Shown here: one piece after another, positions 43,313 through 54,028 of the stretch
Layout of the letters: every line of letters starts with the position of its first letter
Position numbering within the stretch: position 1 is the stretch's first letter
From: Limnephilus marmoratus
Taxonomy: Eukaryota > Arthropoda > Insecta > Trichoptera > Limnephilidae
Length of the DNA: 64,000 nucleotides
NCBI GenBank assembly: GCA_917880885.1
Contig: OU862909.1
Coordinates: forward strand, 33,044,405 to 33,108,404
Reading direction: 5' to 3'
Translations under genes and position numbers: made by a program
The notes under the pieces: generated by a model
What the model saw: the letters and a program-made list of their open reading frames with translations, nothing else
Database searches by the model: none
Told to the model about the DNA's origin: nothing

Positions 43313-44580
43313 TAATATAAAGTTAACGCGCATTGATCAATTTTGAGAGAGCTATTAAAAAGTAATTCAAGATAAATTAAAATATCCATGTCGTGAAACG
43401 GCACATGCAGCGCCAAATTTAATGGTAGTTAAAATCGCGATATGCATCTTGATCTGTACTATTGCCCGAATCATTTAACGCAGATTCCTCTAGTTTATAC
43501 GGTCTGTGAAATTAATTGCTGCAGAGATTGGTTCCAATTAAAATATGTATGTATACACAATACAGCATACGAGATGAGACGCTAAAAGACGTTTTTTATG
43601 TTCCCGACAGATGGATGAAAATATCTCAGTCCGGAGAAAGGGGCATTGATTCGGTCGGAATGTGTCCTAAAATATTTATATCCGAGACAAAGGTAGATAC
43701 ACCCTTCAATTTAGGACTGCGCAAATAGAAATAGGCAGGTGGGTACTGGCTTACTGGAATTAAGGATACCCTCTGCCTTATATTTGTCGAATATAAATGC
43801 AGTTGTAAATAATAGTAATTTAAGGTTAGAAGACTCAGGTACCTGCTTCCGATTCGCAACACAGCAAGCTCTGCGTTGATTTGAATTGTTAATTCAAAAG
43901 AATATGTTCAAAGTTTGAAGATGGTATGTGTATATGCATTTACGAGGGTGTTTGTACATTCAGATGTATGGTGGTGTATACGGGTAATACATACTTCATG
44001 TATTGGTATTATCGTCGCAGCTAGACGGGCACAAAGCAGTCCGTATCTGATGCGGTAGACATATTGGAGGCAAATGAATATTTCGGCGGGTATTGTCCGA
44101 CCGAAAATATTGTCCGGGCAATAACAATGGGAGAGCGGCCACGGGACGAGCAGGGCTGCACAACTGATGGACAGAAACCAGGAATATAGGCACACAAGAT
44201 GAGACAGCACAAGAAAATAAAATGAAGTACCAAAAGCCGCACAGCTGATAAATTTGTGATAGATAACGTCATATTCTCTATTATAAATAAAATAGTTACA
44301 ATAAGAGTAGTTAGAACTCTCAGTTGCGGGACCATTGACTATTCACTACATTGCAGAGAGCTGAACAGATATTTTGGATATTTATTTATTTATTTATATA
44401 TAAGTTGTACATTTATTTATAACAATTACAGGCAATATAGCCTAAGACGTTATAATTGTACCATTTATGCAGTGTATATGTATTACAAATGCGCTATAGG
44501 ACACAAAAAATAAATCAATTTTTTTATCCACCGCATTCAAAAAGCACGTAGCTCTCCCCAGAGGTGAGTTCATAAATAAA
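43313..44580. other. no recognised gene
   Basis: Overlapping short frames on both strands (for example 43908-44335) do not resemble known proteins. 44380-44415 has a (TATT)n run. Confidence 0.4.
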
Positions 44581-44856
44581 TTATATAGGAGGTTGTGATG
44601 ACATCCTCGAGAGTGAGACTCTGGTACAAAAAAAAATTAATAGGGCCAGTATCTCATTATTAGATAAGTGACCGTTCATTAATTGAAAAAAATATTTAAG
44701 CAAAGCAATACCTCTACGTGTCTCTAGGGAGTGGTAATTGGTCATGCCTAATACATAAAACGATGGGTAAAGCCAAGGGTAACGTCCATAGAGCCGCGAG
44801 AATAAAAACCTAATATATAAGTAATGCTGGACTGCCGTCCTCAAACATAAGGACAA
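44581..44856 (-). pseudogene. LINE ORF2 C-terminal region
   Basis: The minus-strand frame carries NYHSLETRRGIALLKYFFQL, then MNGHLSNNEILALLIFF. H-S-L-E-x-R-R-x-x-x-L-x-x-F-F/Y-K-L-x-N-G-x-x-x-x-x-E-L/I-L is the conserved block after the RT domain in CR1/jockey-type LINEs. The part upstream and the final residues do not fit, so both edges are decayed. It probably belongs to the same LINE class as 46509-46858 and 48559-49166, which carry the block that should follow. Confidence 0.75.
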
Positions 44857-46508
44857 GGGACGAAAGGAACAATTTGAAGTTAATCAATTTTAGAGTGGTT
44901 GAGGAATTATTTTGGTTGTTGTGTTATTGCATGCCTTTACGAAGTTTCAAAACTCGTTACACTTACTGACTAATGATCACTGACTGACACATTGAAAAAC
45001 CTAACAATAACATCTATGTAGCTACGTGTTGTTTTCATATTATAAATTCATATTATTTATTGAATGAATGTGCGATATGCACAAATCCAGATACACACTG
45101 AATGAATCATTATTCATTATCATAACGTATCGAAAGTAGGTTACAAATCGTTCGGTGAAAGTAGGTAATTAATTTGCTATGTCATAATAATCAGGCGAAT
45201 ACATAAATATATTATAGACAAAGGCGATAAAAGTTATGCTCTAAATTGTTAAGGCAGGTTATAAAAAAAATGAATACTGATTAATGAATTGTTAGTTGGT
45301 GAGTGAAACGAAATAGAGAAAGGCGGTGCACTATGGATTAATAGCACCCCTGCAAATGGAGTGTTCCCATGACACAATTAACAATTTAATAAAATTCAAT
45401 ACAAAATGTAAAATGAAATAACAAATTGAAACAAAAAAGAGAGGAAATTGAATGGAATGTAAGGTTGTCCATAATAAAGTATGTATTACGAACATATATG
45501 TGTGTAATTTATTCTTTATGAGGGTACCTATTACCAGAGAAAACCAGAAATATGTTATTTTTATATCAGATTTTAGACGTGTTGACTCTTTTCCACAAAA
45601 AATTATAAATGGATTTCGAAAGATTGTTCTTTTATCTAGCATTCGCATGTTTTAAATTTTGAGAAAAAATGTTTATTTTTAGTATAATAAGGTTATACCA
45701 TAGGTCGTTGGCAGATTTGTTACATTTTCAAAAAAGATTTTGTATTATACCACACCCATTTCAAATCATATAATCATGCAGTAAAATAAATCAATGCATT
45801 ATCTAGGTATCGCACGTTTTAGAATTTTAATTTTATTTTAAATAAAATCATTAAAAATATTTACGTACATGTCTTTCTTACAAACTAATATATTTCAGAT
45901 TTTTTTAACATTCTTATTTAACTTAGACATTATTGAAAAATGATAATTACTTACAATCAAAAATCTTTCTCATTGTAACCGCCCTGCACGATCGTAAGAA
46001 CAACTTTCGACGAAATGTGGATTTTCGGCCGCTGGCTGGTTTAGCGCTCTTATCGGTACAAAATTTTCGTAATATTGACATTTTTGGTCTTTAATCCATT
46101 TTTTTTATGTTATACGAGTAAGTGGTTTTGTTTCCCTCATTTTTAGTATCAAGTGAAAGGTTGTTTTTTTTTGTCTGGTATTTAAAGTGTCTTTGTCCAA
46201 AGATCGTTGTTGCCTTCGGTGTTTTGTTTGTGTACAATATAATACTATATCAATTCAAACATATCCTGCCACTAAAGGCCTCGTTCCCTCGTGTATCGTT
46301 TAACATATCGTTCTGTTATACATCTATCGCACATCCCGTAGAAAAGTGTCGTAAGTCAAAAAAAAAATATTTTACCGGAGAGCGAAAACAGGGGGCCCCG
46401 TCGAAAAGACATACCAGCCACAGCCTGCGGAGACGGAGTTATCTAACTTAAATACGGTTTTCGTGGGGTATAGATAATCACAGTAACTTTAGTTTTCATA
46501 GATAAAAC
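44857..46508. other. no recognised gene
   Basis: AT-rich. A 109-residue plus frame (46122-46451) starts with a hydrophobic segment and ends Arg/Lys/Ser-rich; no family recognised and no splice context. Treated as unassigned. Confidence 0.4.
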
Positions 46509-46858
46509 ATAATCCACCTATTTTGAAAGAAATTAACTTATATGTCTCAGACAAGTATACTCGTGGAAGGTCCCATACCCTTTTTTATGCTCCAAAAGCG
46601 AGGACTTCTGCCTATCAGAACGCGCCAGTCAACAGAGCGACTGAACTGCTCAACGAGTCTGCATTGACCATTGACATTTTTAACGTAACCTACAGGCAGT
46701 TTAACAATTATCTTTTGACGTATGTCACAAAGTAGTGAAACTGACCTTATTATGTGTTTTGCTATACTTTTTGTCTAATTTGTAATCTTCTCCATAATGT
46801 ATTGGTGAATAACCGTTTTACGGAGAACATGAAAAGAATAAATAAATAAATAAATATA
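46509..46858 (+). pseudogene. LINE ORF2 C-terminus and 3' UTR with (AAAT)n tail
   Basis: The plus frame to the stop at 46733 reads INLYVSDKYTRGRSHTLFYA, then PKARTSAYQNAPVNRATELL and DIFNVTYRQFNNYLL. The I/V-x-D-x-Y-x-R-x-x-H-T-L-F-Y-x-P-x-A-R-T...P-x-x-R-x-x-x-x-x-N block followed by a short hydrophobic tail is the end of CR1/jockey-type reverse transcriptase ORFs. A ~100-bp 3' UTR then ends in AATAAATAAATAAAT. No stop falls within the retained ~70 residues. Strongly 5'-truncated. Confidence 0.75.
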
Positions 46859-47342
46859 AAATTTTGACTTACCGACACTTTTCTATGGGATGTGCGATAT
46901 GTATGAGTAGAACCATAATTTATGAGACGAGTAGGTTAAAAAATAGCCACGAAGGAAACCGAACCCCGATAAGCTTCTTGGAAGGCAACCATGCTGACCA
47001 AAGCACCACCAAATATTGTAAGAACGGCGATATCTCGTTAGTTTTATGGGTCTGCGCTAGTAATGATGTAATACCTGAATTCATCCTAAATTTGGCTTTG
47101 ACACACATGAAACTCGTATGGATTGACATCTTCTGACACGAGTGAAGTTAAGTGCATGCCACGGTGGTCCGGGACAAAGCGCGGGAACAATGGCGCTCAC
47201 GGGCCTGGGCGGCAGGTACCAGCCGCTGCATTTCCTAATTATTTAATTATCATCGTTTCTGTCCAAGTCCAAGAATGTCACTAAAATAATAACGTCGCCA
47301 ACCGACATACGTAGTATTGCCGCGAAATCAATTAATCTAGAC
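46859..47342. other. no gene seen
   Basis: Overlapping frames on both strands at 46864-47136 are unrecognised. 47160-47230 is GC-richer. Confidence 0.35.
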
Positions 47343-47468
47343 CGGTCGGTAGCCGAGTTGGCATCGCGTTTGGGTACCACCTAGGCGACCCGTGTTCGAT
47401 TCCTCAGCTGGTTAAGTCCTCCATCACAACACAAGCAACATTTTCCGCTTTCTGTGATGGTAGTTTTT
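47343..47468 (+). mobile_element. tRNA-derived SINE
   Basis: GGTAGCCGAGTTGGCATCGC (A-box) and CGTGTTCGATTCCTCAGC (B-box) are spaced as in a tRNA. They are followed by CCATCACAACACAAG and its pairing TGTGATGG ~30 bases later, then a T-run that can act as a Pol III stop. A diverged relative is nested at 15660-15790. The T-run also marks the poly-A end of the adjacent minus-strand LINE. Confidence 0.7.
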
Positions 47469-47913
47469 TTTTACATTAACTCCACACAGGAGGCCCTGAG
47501 GAAAATAATTTCCCTCAGGGCCTATGTCATCTGGGATGCTGTGTAGAGGGTCTTTTTGAGGAGAGGAAGGAATGAACATTGGTCTTGAAGAGACCCAGGA
47601 GGAAAGGAGGAAACACAGAGGCCGGCAAATCATTCCACAGCCGAGCTGTTGAACACAAGAACGAGTCGAAGAAACGACCCGTTCTCATGTGACAAATGTC
47701 AACCGTGTACAAATGTTGGGCACGCGTTTGGCGTGTTTCCCGACTACGCACCGGTGTCGAAGGGATCAATGATGCTAGTTCCTCGGAGCATCTTCCATTG
47801 TAATACCGGTAGAACAAGGATAGCATTCCCACCCGACGCCTGTGCTCTAAAGATTGCAATCCGTCTGTTAAGATGGGAGAATCTATTAAACGGAGATTAA
47901 TAGATTCTCCCAT
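47465..47913 (-). pseudogene. non-LTR retrotransposon 3' end; SINE-partner candidate
   Basis: The minus frame 47913-47527 (128 residues, open) carries LEHRRRVGMLSLFYRYYNGR, CSEELASLIPSTPVRSRETR, STARLWNDLPASVFP and LGLFKTNVHSFLSSK. This is the complete C-terminal domain of a CR1/jockey-type ORF2, with no stop. Its 3' UTR (47526-47472) includes the stem GGCCCTGAGG...CCTCAGGGCC and CTGTGTGGAGTTAATG before poly-A. These ~110 terminal bases match the ends of the short retroposons at 6.9, 17.4, 42.6, 53.0 and 60.8 kb. It is 5'-truncated at about 47913, beside a perfect hairpin. Confidence 0.85.
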
Positions 47914-47917
47914 CTTA
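47869..47917. repeat. perfect 20-bp-arm hairpin at the LINE 5' break
   Basis: TAAGATGGGAGAATCTATTA (47869-47888) is exactly complementary to 47898-47917, loop 9 bases. The left arm is part of the LINE coding sequence and the right arm lies at its truncation point. Confidence 0.9.
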
Positions 47918-48020
47918 TTAAAGTAAGATTTTCAAATATTGTAAGGTTATTCGTAACCCGGAAATATTTGTCTTTCTTTAAAAAAAAATTACATTTAAAT
48001 GACACTTACAAGAATTAATC

Positions 48021-48462
48021 TACTCTTCCACAGATGGCGCGAGCATAATTATTTTAGGGAAAAACGCCTTTTAAAAGTTATGCTTGAAAATAAGAAGATG
48101 AATTTATTGTTTGCGCTCGTACATACGCAATATGAATACGAATAAATAGTTTTGTCCATAAACAAACTCAAATCTTTCAAGAAAGGCTAACAAATATAAT
48201 ATTGGTTTGAATCACCGATACAATGTGGTATTTGTTAGCCTTTCTGTAAGATTTGAGTGTGTTTATGGACAAAACTATTTATTCATATTCATATTGCGTA
48301 TGTACATATATAATTTAATTTATTTTATTTTATTAAATAAAAATAAAATAAAATAAAAAGTACGGGCGGAAACAATTACTACATCTTAATATTTTCAAGC
48401 ATAACTTGTAAGAAGCTTTTTTCACTAAAATCATTAAACTCGCGCCATCTACGAAAGAGTAC
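48021..48462. mobile_element. ~440-bp foldback element, ~190-bp arms
   Basis: Left arm from TACTCTTCCACAGATGGCGC and GAGCATAATTATTTTA through ACATACGCAATATGAATACG, AATAGTTTTGTCCATAAACA, and AGAAAGGCTAACAAATA. The right arm repeats these in reverse complement, ending CGCGCCATCTACGAAAGAGTA. Pairing is best in the inner ~90 bp. A (TTTTA)n stretch is inserted in the right arm (about 48315-48360). The loop is ~40 bases. It has no frame; it looks like a foldback MITE whose transcript would form a long hairpin. Confidence 0.85.
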
Positions 48463-48509
48463 ATTATGAATTTTGTACGTATCACCTTAAGGCTCTGCAA
48501 CCGGGCCCG

Positions 48510-49420
48510 AAAAGAAGAAGATGGAGAGATACGAAATTACGAATGTTAGAGGAGAGCGCGAACATTTACAGCGACAAAATCGATGCGACTTACTGAAATT
48601 AATAAACTTTAAAGTACCACCCAGAGTAACAAGGCTTAACGACTTATTCCACATTAGCCGGACGCGTACAAATGCTGGTGTCAGGGACCCAATCAGAAGA
48701 ATGTGCGAATCACTTAATCAGAATCAAAAGCTCAAGGATTCTGACTTATTTTTTGATACACGCAGTACTTTTAGTAGAAAAATGAAGGCTGTTTTCCTAC
48801 AAAGTTCAAAGTAAACAACTTAGACATACATTCGTTTATATATATATTTTTTTTTTAAATTTCTGTATAACATTGTTTATCTATATTTATATTTTTTTGT
48901 TTCAAAAATAATTTGTAAATTCTTATAATTCTTATTCGCATTTATTTCATATCTCTATTTGTAAAATAATATTCTTATGTACTTATATATTTTTTCCCCT
49001 ATTTATAAGACAAAATATTTGTATATGTTTTTAACTGCTATTTAAGTCAATTCGTGAGAAATAGTTTGGATGCAGGTGAATTCTCTAGTTGATGTTTTGT
49101 ATATTCTTGCCAATTAATATCTGTATCTGTATTTTCTCCTAAATAAATAAAAACAAAAAAACAAAATGTTTAATAAAACACGACTCGTTTAAAATAGAGC
49201 AAAAATCTCGCGGGCATTACCTTAAACAGCATTTAAATAAATACTGTGAATTTTCTCATACACATAACTTGTAAAATAACTGAAACAAACGTGTTAATAA
49301 TAATTTTTGGAGCATACTTAGCGATTTTTTCTATCGAGGGAATTTTATATAATTTGCGTTTCGGCGCGGGCAAAGTCTAGATATTATCTTCAAGAATAAC
49401 ATATATTTTTTTAAGAGCTT
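48510..49420 (+). repeat. family K copy 2, split by a LINE
   Basis: 48510-48558 (AAAAGAAGAAGATGGAGAGA, ACGAATGTTAGAGGAGAGCG) and 49163-49420 (AAAATGTTTAATAAAACACG, GCATTTAAATAAATACTGTG, GCGATTTTTTCTATCGAGG) together match 12664-13012. About 44 bp of K is missing at the junction. Confidence 0.75.
48559..49166 (+). pseudogene. LINE ORF2 C-terminus and 3' UTR nested in family K
   Basis: The plus frame to the stop at 48812 reads DLLKLINFKVPPRVTRLNDL, FHISRTRTNAGVRDPIRRMC, and FFDTRSTFSRKMKAVF. This is the L-I-N-F-x-V-P-x-R...F-x-x-x-x-R-T-N-x-x-x-x-x-P-x-x-R-M-C...F-F-D block of a CR1/jockey-type LINE terminus. The ~330-bp 3' UTR ends in AAATAAATAAAAACAAAAAA at 49139-49163. The apparent upstream extension of the frame is the host repeat. 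No stop in the retained part. Confidence 0.75.
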
Positions 49421-49913
49421 TAAAACTTACCGTGTTTAAGGGAAATATGTAATAAATCGGTACAAACCCGGGTTGCGGACCCTTAATTATAAACAAATTA
49501 TTTGCAGACCTTTCTGAGAAATAACAAGGATAAACAAGAATTATGTTAACTAGTAGTGTTAGTAAAAATAAAGTCGTGACTACGTGAATTTTAATTTAAC
49601 AAATTAGTTTAATTAAACTAGATTTTTCCTGTAACCTTCTTGTGTAATTATTGTTGCTGTGAATGATATTAAGTGCATAACATATGTGATTTATCAGATG
49701 ACAATTAAAAAGTACTTTATAAAGGAAGGACATTGGCAGTAGTGAATGCAGGCAATGCAATTAATAGAGGACCGTATTGGTACAGCATAATTAAAAATAA
49801 GTAACGACGCGACTGCAGTTCTCAGGGGAGTTTTGACACCAAGTCCATTTAGGTAAGTGATACCAAATACTCTAAGCCCCTCAGACCTCGGGCATATTTT
49901 GTAGAAAGGTCAA
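49421..49913. other. no gene seen
   Basis: AT-rich, nothing recognised. Confidence 0.4.
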
Positions 49914-50204
49914 AATATTTCCGCTTTGCAATAAAATCCAAGTAAAAGGAATATTTCTGAACGCATCCGAAAATTGAAAACTATTTTTTGAAAGGTGACG
50001 AAATGCGCTTCAAAATTTAATTATTCGAAATAAAGACATAAATTTTGATATTAAGTTTAAAAAACAGTTTTAAAAATGGCTCACCTTACGTTTTTTCGTA
50101 CTAAAATTACTAATAACGATAAAAAATAAAAATACATACACATTTTATTAGGAAAATGCATTACAAACGTTATCGTCAGCTCACTTTTTGTCGTTTCTTG
50201 TAAA
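49914..50204 (-). repeat. interspersed repeat family G, copy 2 (inverted)
   Basis: Reverse complement of 40672-40942, from CAAAAAGTGAGCTGACGATA to CGGATGCGTTCAGAAATATT. Confidence 0.7.
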
Positions 50205-50901
50205 AATTGTTCCATAAAAAATTACCAAAGTTTTGATACATTTTTCAAATTGCGGTAGGAATCTTTGATTTCATAGAGGTGTACATTTTTTTTAAAATTT
50301 GTGATTAATATGATTTGAATATAAATCGTGGTGTTTTATCATCACAAAAAATGTGTTAGATTTAATTGGCGTTAAAGGGCCGCCTGCAATAAATCGGATG
50401 ATTCTTCTCATTTGGCGGCGTGAAACAATGCAATGAAGTGCGATAGTGTCGGTGCATATTTCAGGGCAGATTTGGGGGCATAATCAGTGCGGCGCTAAAT
50501 AGCCGCCGGACATAATCAGCGACAACAGATGGCTGCACTGACTGGACACTGGACACTATCCTGCACACCTACATACAGCACACTTGCAGGGTGGACCGTT
50601 AGAACAATTTTTTATCGAATTTGAATACGTTAGGGATCGCAAAAGATGCACGAATGTTGATTGTGTTAAAAGTGTTTTTTTTAATATTCCGTACTGCAGG
50701 TCATTTTTCACTAATGGGGCGTTGTTATGCGTTGCATTTCACGGGATATTTTGAGACAATGTGATAGACTTCAACCAGCGGATCCACTAGCGATGTTTTT
50801 TTTTTTATTTTTACTTATTTGTAGTAAAATTGTTAAAATCCTTTGTTTAAGTTTCAGATTCAATTTTGGCCATAAAATAAGAACACTACAAACAGTCGAG
50901 A
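50205..50901. other. no gene seen
   Basis: 50440-50620 is GC-richer with no frame recognised. Otherwise AT-rich. Confidence 0.4.
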
Positions 50902-51129
50902 TGGTATAGGCACATAATACGGTGACCACCAGACCATACCGTGAAGCAGGCGATGTCTATGGAGCTTCATCGACAGTCATCCAGAGTAAGACCAAAGAAC
51001 TCCTGGATGACTCAATGCTCCAAAATACTACAGAGAAATGGCCTGGATGAAAGCGATACCCAGAACCGAAGAAGTTATGACCTGAGAATGATAAAAGCCG
51101 ACCCCAACAGCCAACCTAGGCAATGAGTT
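50902..51129 (+). pseudogene. LINE ORF2 C-terminal remnant
   Basis: The plus frame reads WYRHIIR-stop-PPDHTVKQAMSMELHRQ, then VRPKNSWMTQCSKILQRNGL, DESDTQNRRSY and KADPNSQPRQ-stop. This follows the W-Y-G-H-x-x-R-R...G-R-P-K-x-x-W-M...D-R-x-x-W...A-D-P-x pattern that ends RTE-like endonuclease LINEs. One stop replaces an Arg codon (CGA to TGA type) and the first Gly of GRP is Val, so it is inactive. It differs from the LINEs at 20.9 and 33.9 kb. Confidence 0.75.
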
Positions 51130-51410
51130 GGGAAAGTGCAAGGAAGAAGAAAATTTAGAATAAAAATGTTGGGGTCATTTTTTCATTTAAAAGGAACAAC
51201 GTTTTTTTTGGTTCCATGATAGCTCAACAAGAGTGTATTAAAAGTGATGATTTTTTTAAAATTTCATTATGTTTTTTTTTTGTTTTGTACAAAATATAAA
51301 CATAATTATTAACAGGATAATAATTAATAAATAAGTCAATAAACATTTCATATTCCTAATTTTGTATTAACATACGAGTATATGTCAAAATAAATAGCAC
51401 ATAACATAAG
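51130..51410. other. no gene seen
   Basis: AT-rich with T-runs. Confidence 0.4.
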
Positions 51411-51520
51411 GGGCCATTCATGAATTACGTAACGCACTTGGGGGGGGGGAGGGGGGTCTTGTGAAACGTTACTGTGCGTTACGAGGGGGGTTCAAACAAA
51501 GCGTTACGTAACATGTTTTT
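51411..51520 (+). repeat. GGGGCCATTCATGAATTACG repeat with G-runs
   Basis: AAGGGGCCATTCATGAATTA and CGTAACGCACTTGGGGGGGG are followed by the complementary GTGCGTTACG and later GCGTTACGTAAC. The opening motif is a familiar dispersed sequence in arthropod genomes, probably the end of a DNA transposon. I could not locate the other end or a target duplication. Confidence 0.55.
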
Positions 51521-52614
51521 CTTTATTTAGATAAATAAAACTAGGGAATTAAAATCTTCCGAGTTGGCAACCCTTTTCGTTCTCGAAATCTCTTGTTTTA
51601 TTTATTACCGCAAACGCGATTAAAATAAGAAAAAAGGTATTTAAGCGACTTTCCAGAACTTTGCGATTTTGTGACTTTCAGGTAAAAATTATCACTTGAG
51701 CGTTGAAGAAGAGAAGATGAAAATGAGTGATGAAGTTGCACATTGTTGAGTTGTCCGGTCACCAAATTTTCAATCACACGATGCGAATAGATTTGATACA
51801 TGCTCCGCCCTGATAAACCCCTGATATGTATAATATGCGAGGTTAATTAGCGAAACTTGGAAAGTACACCTCGAACTGTTGTTTTCTGTCGTGCTTTAGA
51901 AATATTATTTAAAGAATCAATAAAGGTATCTACACTATTATTTTTAATCGTGTTAATAAGATTAATTGATTTATTTATTAATCTATCTTTTTTGGGTTTA
52001 ATTCAAGAACGCATTTTTAAGTGCAACATTTAAAAGCAGCCGGCAATTAGTGATTTTATCAGACAGTTAGAAAAATGTGGAAACCTACAACTGTTTGTGA
52101 TGTTCTTATTTTAGGGTCAAAAGTACTACTGAATCTGGAAATTAAACAAATGGTTATAATTTAAATAGAAATAGACAATTTTTAAAAAAACTCCGTACAT
52201 TCGGCCCACCCTACTGCTCATTGCACACTATTGCACAGCGCAGTGCGCACATCGCGTGGATGCGTTTCACACGCCGAGCGCCACCGAACGCAGACCAGAC
52301 GATTAATAATTTGGTCGAATATCGGCGTTTGACAGTGACACTGTAAATATATCGGTGTTCATTGACAGCCTTTAAATGAGGATGATTAAAAAAAAAAAAC
52401 AATTTGATTAATTAGGTACCCAAATATTTTTTATCGGTTGAGTATGGACATAATATTATTGCAATTAAGATAAGTTATACCTACGGTTGAATGAATAACT
52501 TTTTTTTTATTTCTCTATATGCCTTATATTACTATATAATTAATAACAATTTCTAGAACTCCCTCAAGAAAGGACATCTCGAGATTCAGTAAGTTGTAAT
52601 TTTTAATTTTCTAG
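51521..52614. other. no recognised gene
   Basis: 52200-52370 is GC-richer. The AT-rich remainder ends at a good splice-acceptor-like sequence (TTTTTAATTTTCTAG, ending at 52614). Confidence 0.4.
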
Positions 52615-52949
52615 GTTATGTAACGTTAGTGACGGTTGCAATCAAGGTAGGACCAGGTTCACGAGAAAAAGGTGAAGGGGAAATTCCTCTTGGAGAAATA
52701 ACCATAGATCTCCCAAATTTTAAAATGGAATGCGTACAGGCCGTACAGCACTGTGAAAGAATTACCCAGAGAACAGGTAAAACTGAATTTGTTTGTTTGA
52801 ATTGTAATTTTGAATGCGTATTTAAGATTTATCAACAGACGTTAAGATGCATCCGATAGAAAAACCATTCACTTGTCCCCATTGCAACTACTCCTGCTCA
52901 CACCGGTCAGTGTTACTGCGTCACTTATATAGTAATATATTTTATATAA
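52615..52949 (+). pseudogene. broken C2H2 zinc-finger segment
   Basis: After an acceptor-like AG (52613-52614), one frame runs ~78 codons through IPLGEITIDLPNF to TEFVCLNCNFECVFKIYQQ. A one-base shift leads to VKMHPIEKPFTCPHCNYSC then SHRSVLLRHL. Allowing the shift, finger 1 is C-x2-C-x12-[H to D]-x3-H, with the HPIEKPF linker. Finger 2 is C-x2-C-x12-H, but its last His position is Asn. A retroposon insertion begins immediately after (52950). The frameshift and two lost His ligands point to a decayed gene or retrocopy; an old exon of a zinc-finger gene is also possible. Confidence 0.6.
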
Positions 52950-53376
52950 TTTGGGAGGCGTGTATGTGTACCGCCGCCCCGGGAATCATTTATTGGATAA
53001 CCAACATCTCTGCCATGGGTAACCCCAATTCGCTATCTTTGGTGAATTAGCAGGGGTGCCCGGGTTCATGAGATGAGGTTTTTCCGGGTCTTGGCATCCA
53101 CCAGCTGAATGGCAGGCCAGATCGGGAGAAAATGGTTGAGTTGGAGACCCTTTGATTTCTCCAGCCGTACTCTCTACGAACATCGCCTTGCACGACAGTG
53201 GGAGGGATGGATCCGTCACTCCTGGACACATTGAACCCCAGATTCCTACCCACCTCTCATACCCTTTTCCTTCCCAGAACTTCCTTTCCTAAAAGAACAT
53301 CCCCAAAGATAACGTAGGCCCTGAGGGGAATTATATTCCTCAGGGCCCCCTGTGTGGAGCTAATGTAAAAAAAAAA
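52950..53376 (+). mobile_element. short retroposon sharing a LINE 3' end, full-length copy
   Basis: TTTGGGAGGCGTGTATGTGT, GGGAATCATTTATTGGATAA, GGGGTGCCCGGGTTCATGAG, then the hairpin tail (GGCCCTGAGG...CCTCAGGGCC, about 53316-53348), GTGTGGAGCTAATG and poly-A to 53376. It directly truncates the zinc-finger segment upstream. Confidence 0.85.
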
Positions 53377-53377
53377 T

Positions 53378-53440
53378 TACTTCTGATCCAATATCGAATG
53401 ATATGAATATAAAAAATGGTCATATTGCATGGGGCTTCTG
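53378..53440 (+). repeat. short interspersed repeat, copy 1
   Basis: CTGATCCAATATCGAATGAT then ATGAATATAAAAAATGGTCA also occurs at 57389-57440 in the same orientation. Confidence 0.65.
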
Positions 53441-53684
53441 AAATAAAATTCTGATTTCAGGTTAGTGTCATAAAATTTTAATTTTATAAATTTCATGGAA
53501 GCGTTTTTAACACACCATATTAATAACAAATTAAAAAAAATATATACATATATACTCAATGGCAATAATCTATTCTTCGGACGCTTTCTATTATTTACCT
53601 AGGCTTTCTTGTTTCATTCAGAGTACGAATAGCTAAAGCTCTGATTAGGCCAAAAAATTAAATTTTAAGGCTCCGTGGAAAGCG

Positions 53685-53885
53685 CTCAAAAAGAAGAAGA
53701 TGGTTTGAAATTGAGGTATGTAAATACGAATGTTAGAGGGAGTGCGCTAATATATAGAAAAAAAATTAATCTATTTAGACATGTGTCTAAAGTGGAATTT
53801 AAAGAAACACTATGAATTTTTTCATACCTATGACGTGTTAAATAACAGAACAAAACATGTTTAATCGACAATATTTGAAAATCTC
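53685..53885 (+). repeat. family K, partial copy 3
   Basis: CAAAAAGAAGAAGATGGTTT, TACGAATGTTAGAGGGAGTG, TTTAAAGAAACACTATGAAT and CATGTTTAATCGACAATATT match parts of 12664-13012. Internal segments are missing. Confidence 0.6.
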
Positions 53886-54028
53886 CTACTACCAAGACAA
53901 TAAGCAGAAAATGTTGCTTGAGTCCTGATGGAGGACTTTGCCAGACGAGGAATGGGTAGAACTTGGTTGGGACCCAAACGCGATGCCCACTCAATCACTG
54001 ACCGGTCCATATTATTTTAAGAATTTAA

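Noticed and set aside
46122..46451. 109-residue plus frame with hydrophobic start
   Set aside because: No splice context, no family recognised, and the hydrophobic part comes from T-rich sequence.
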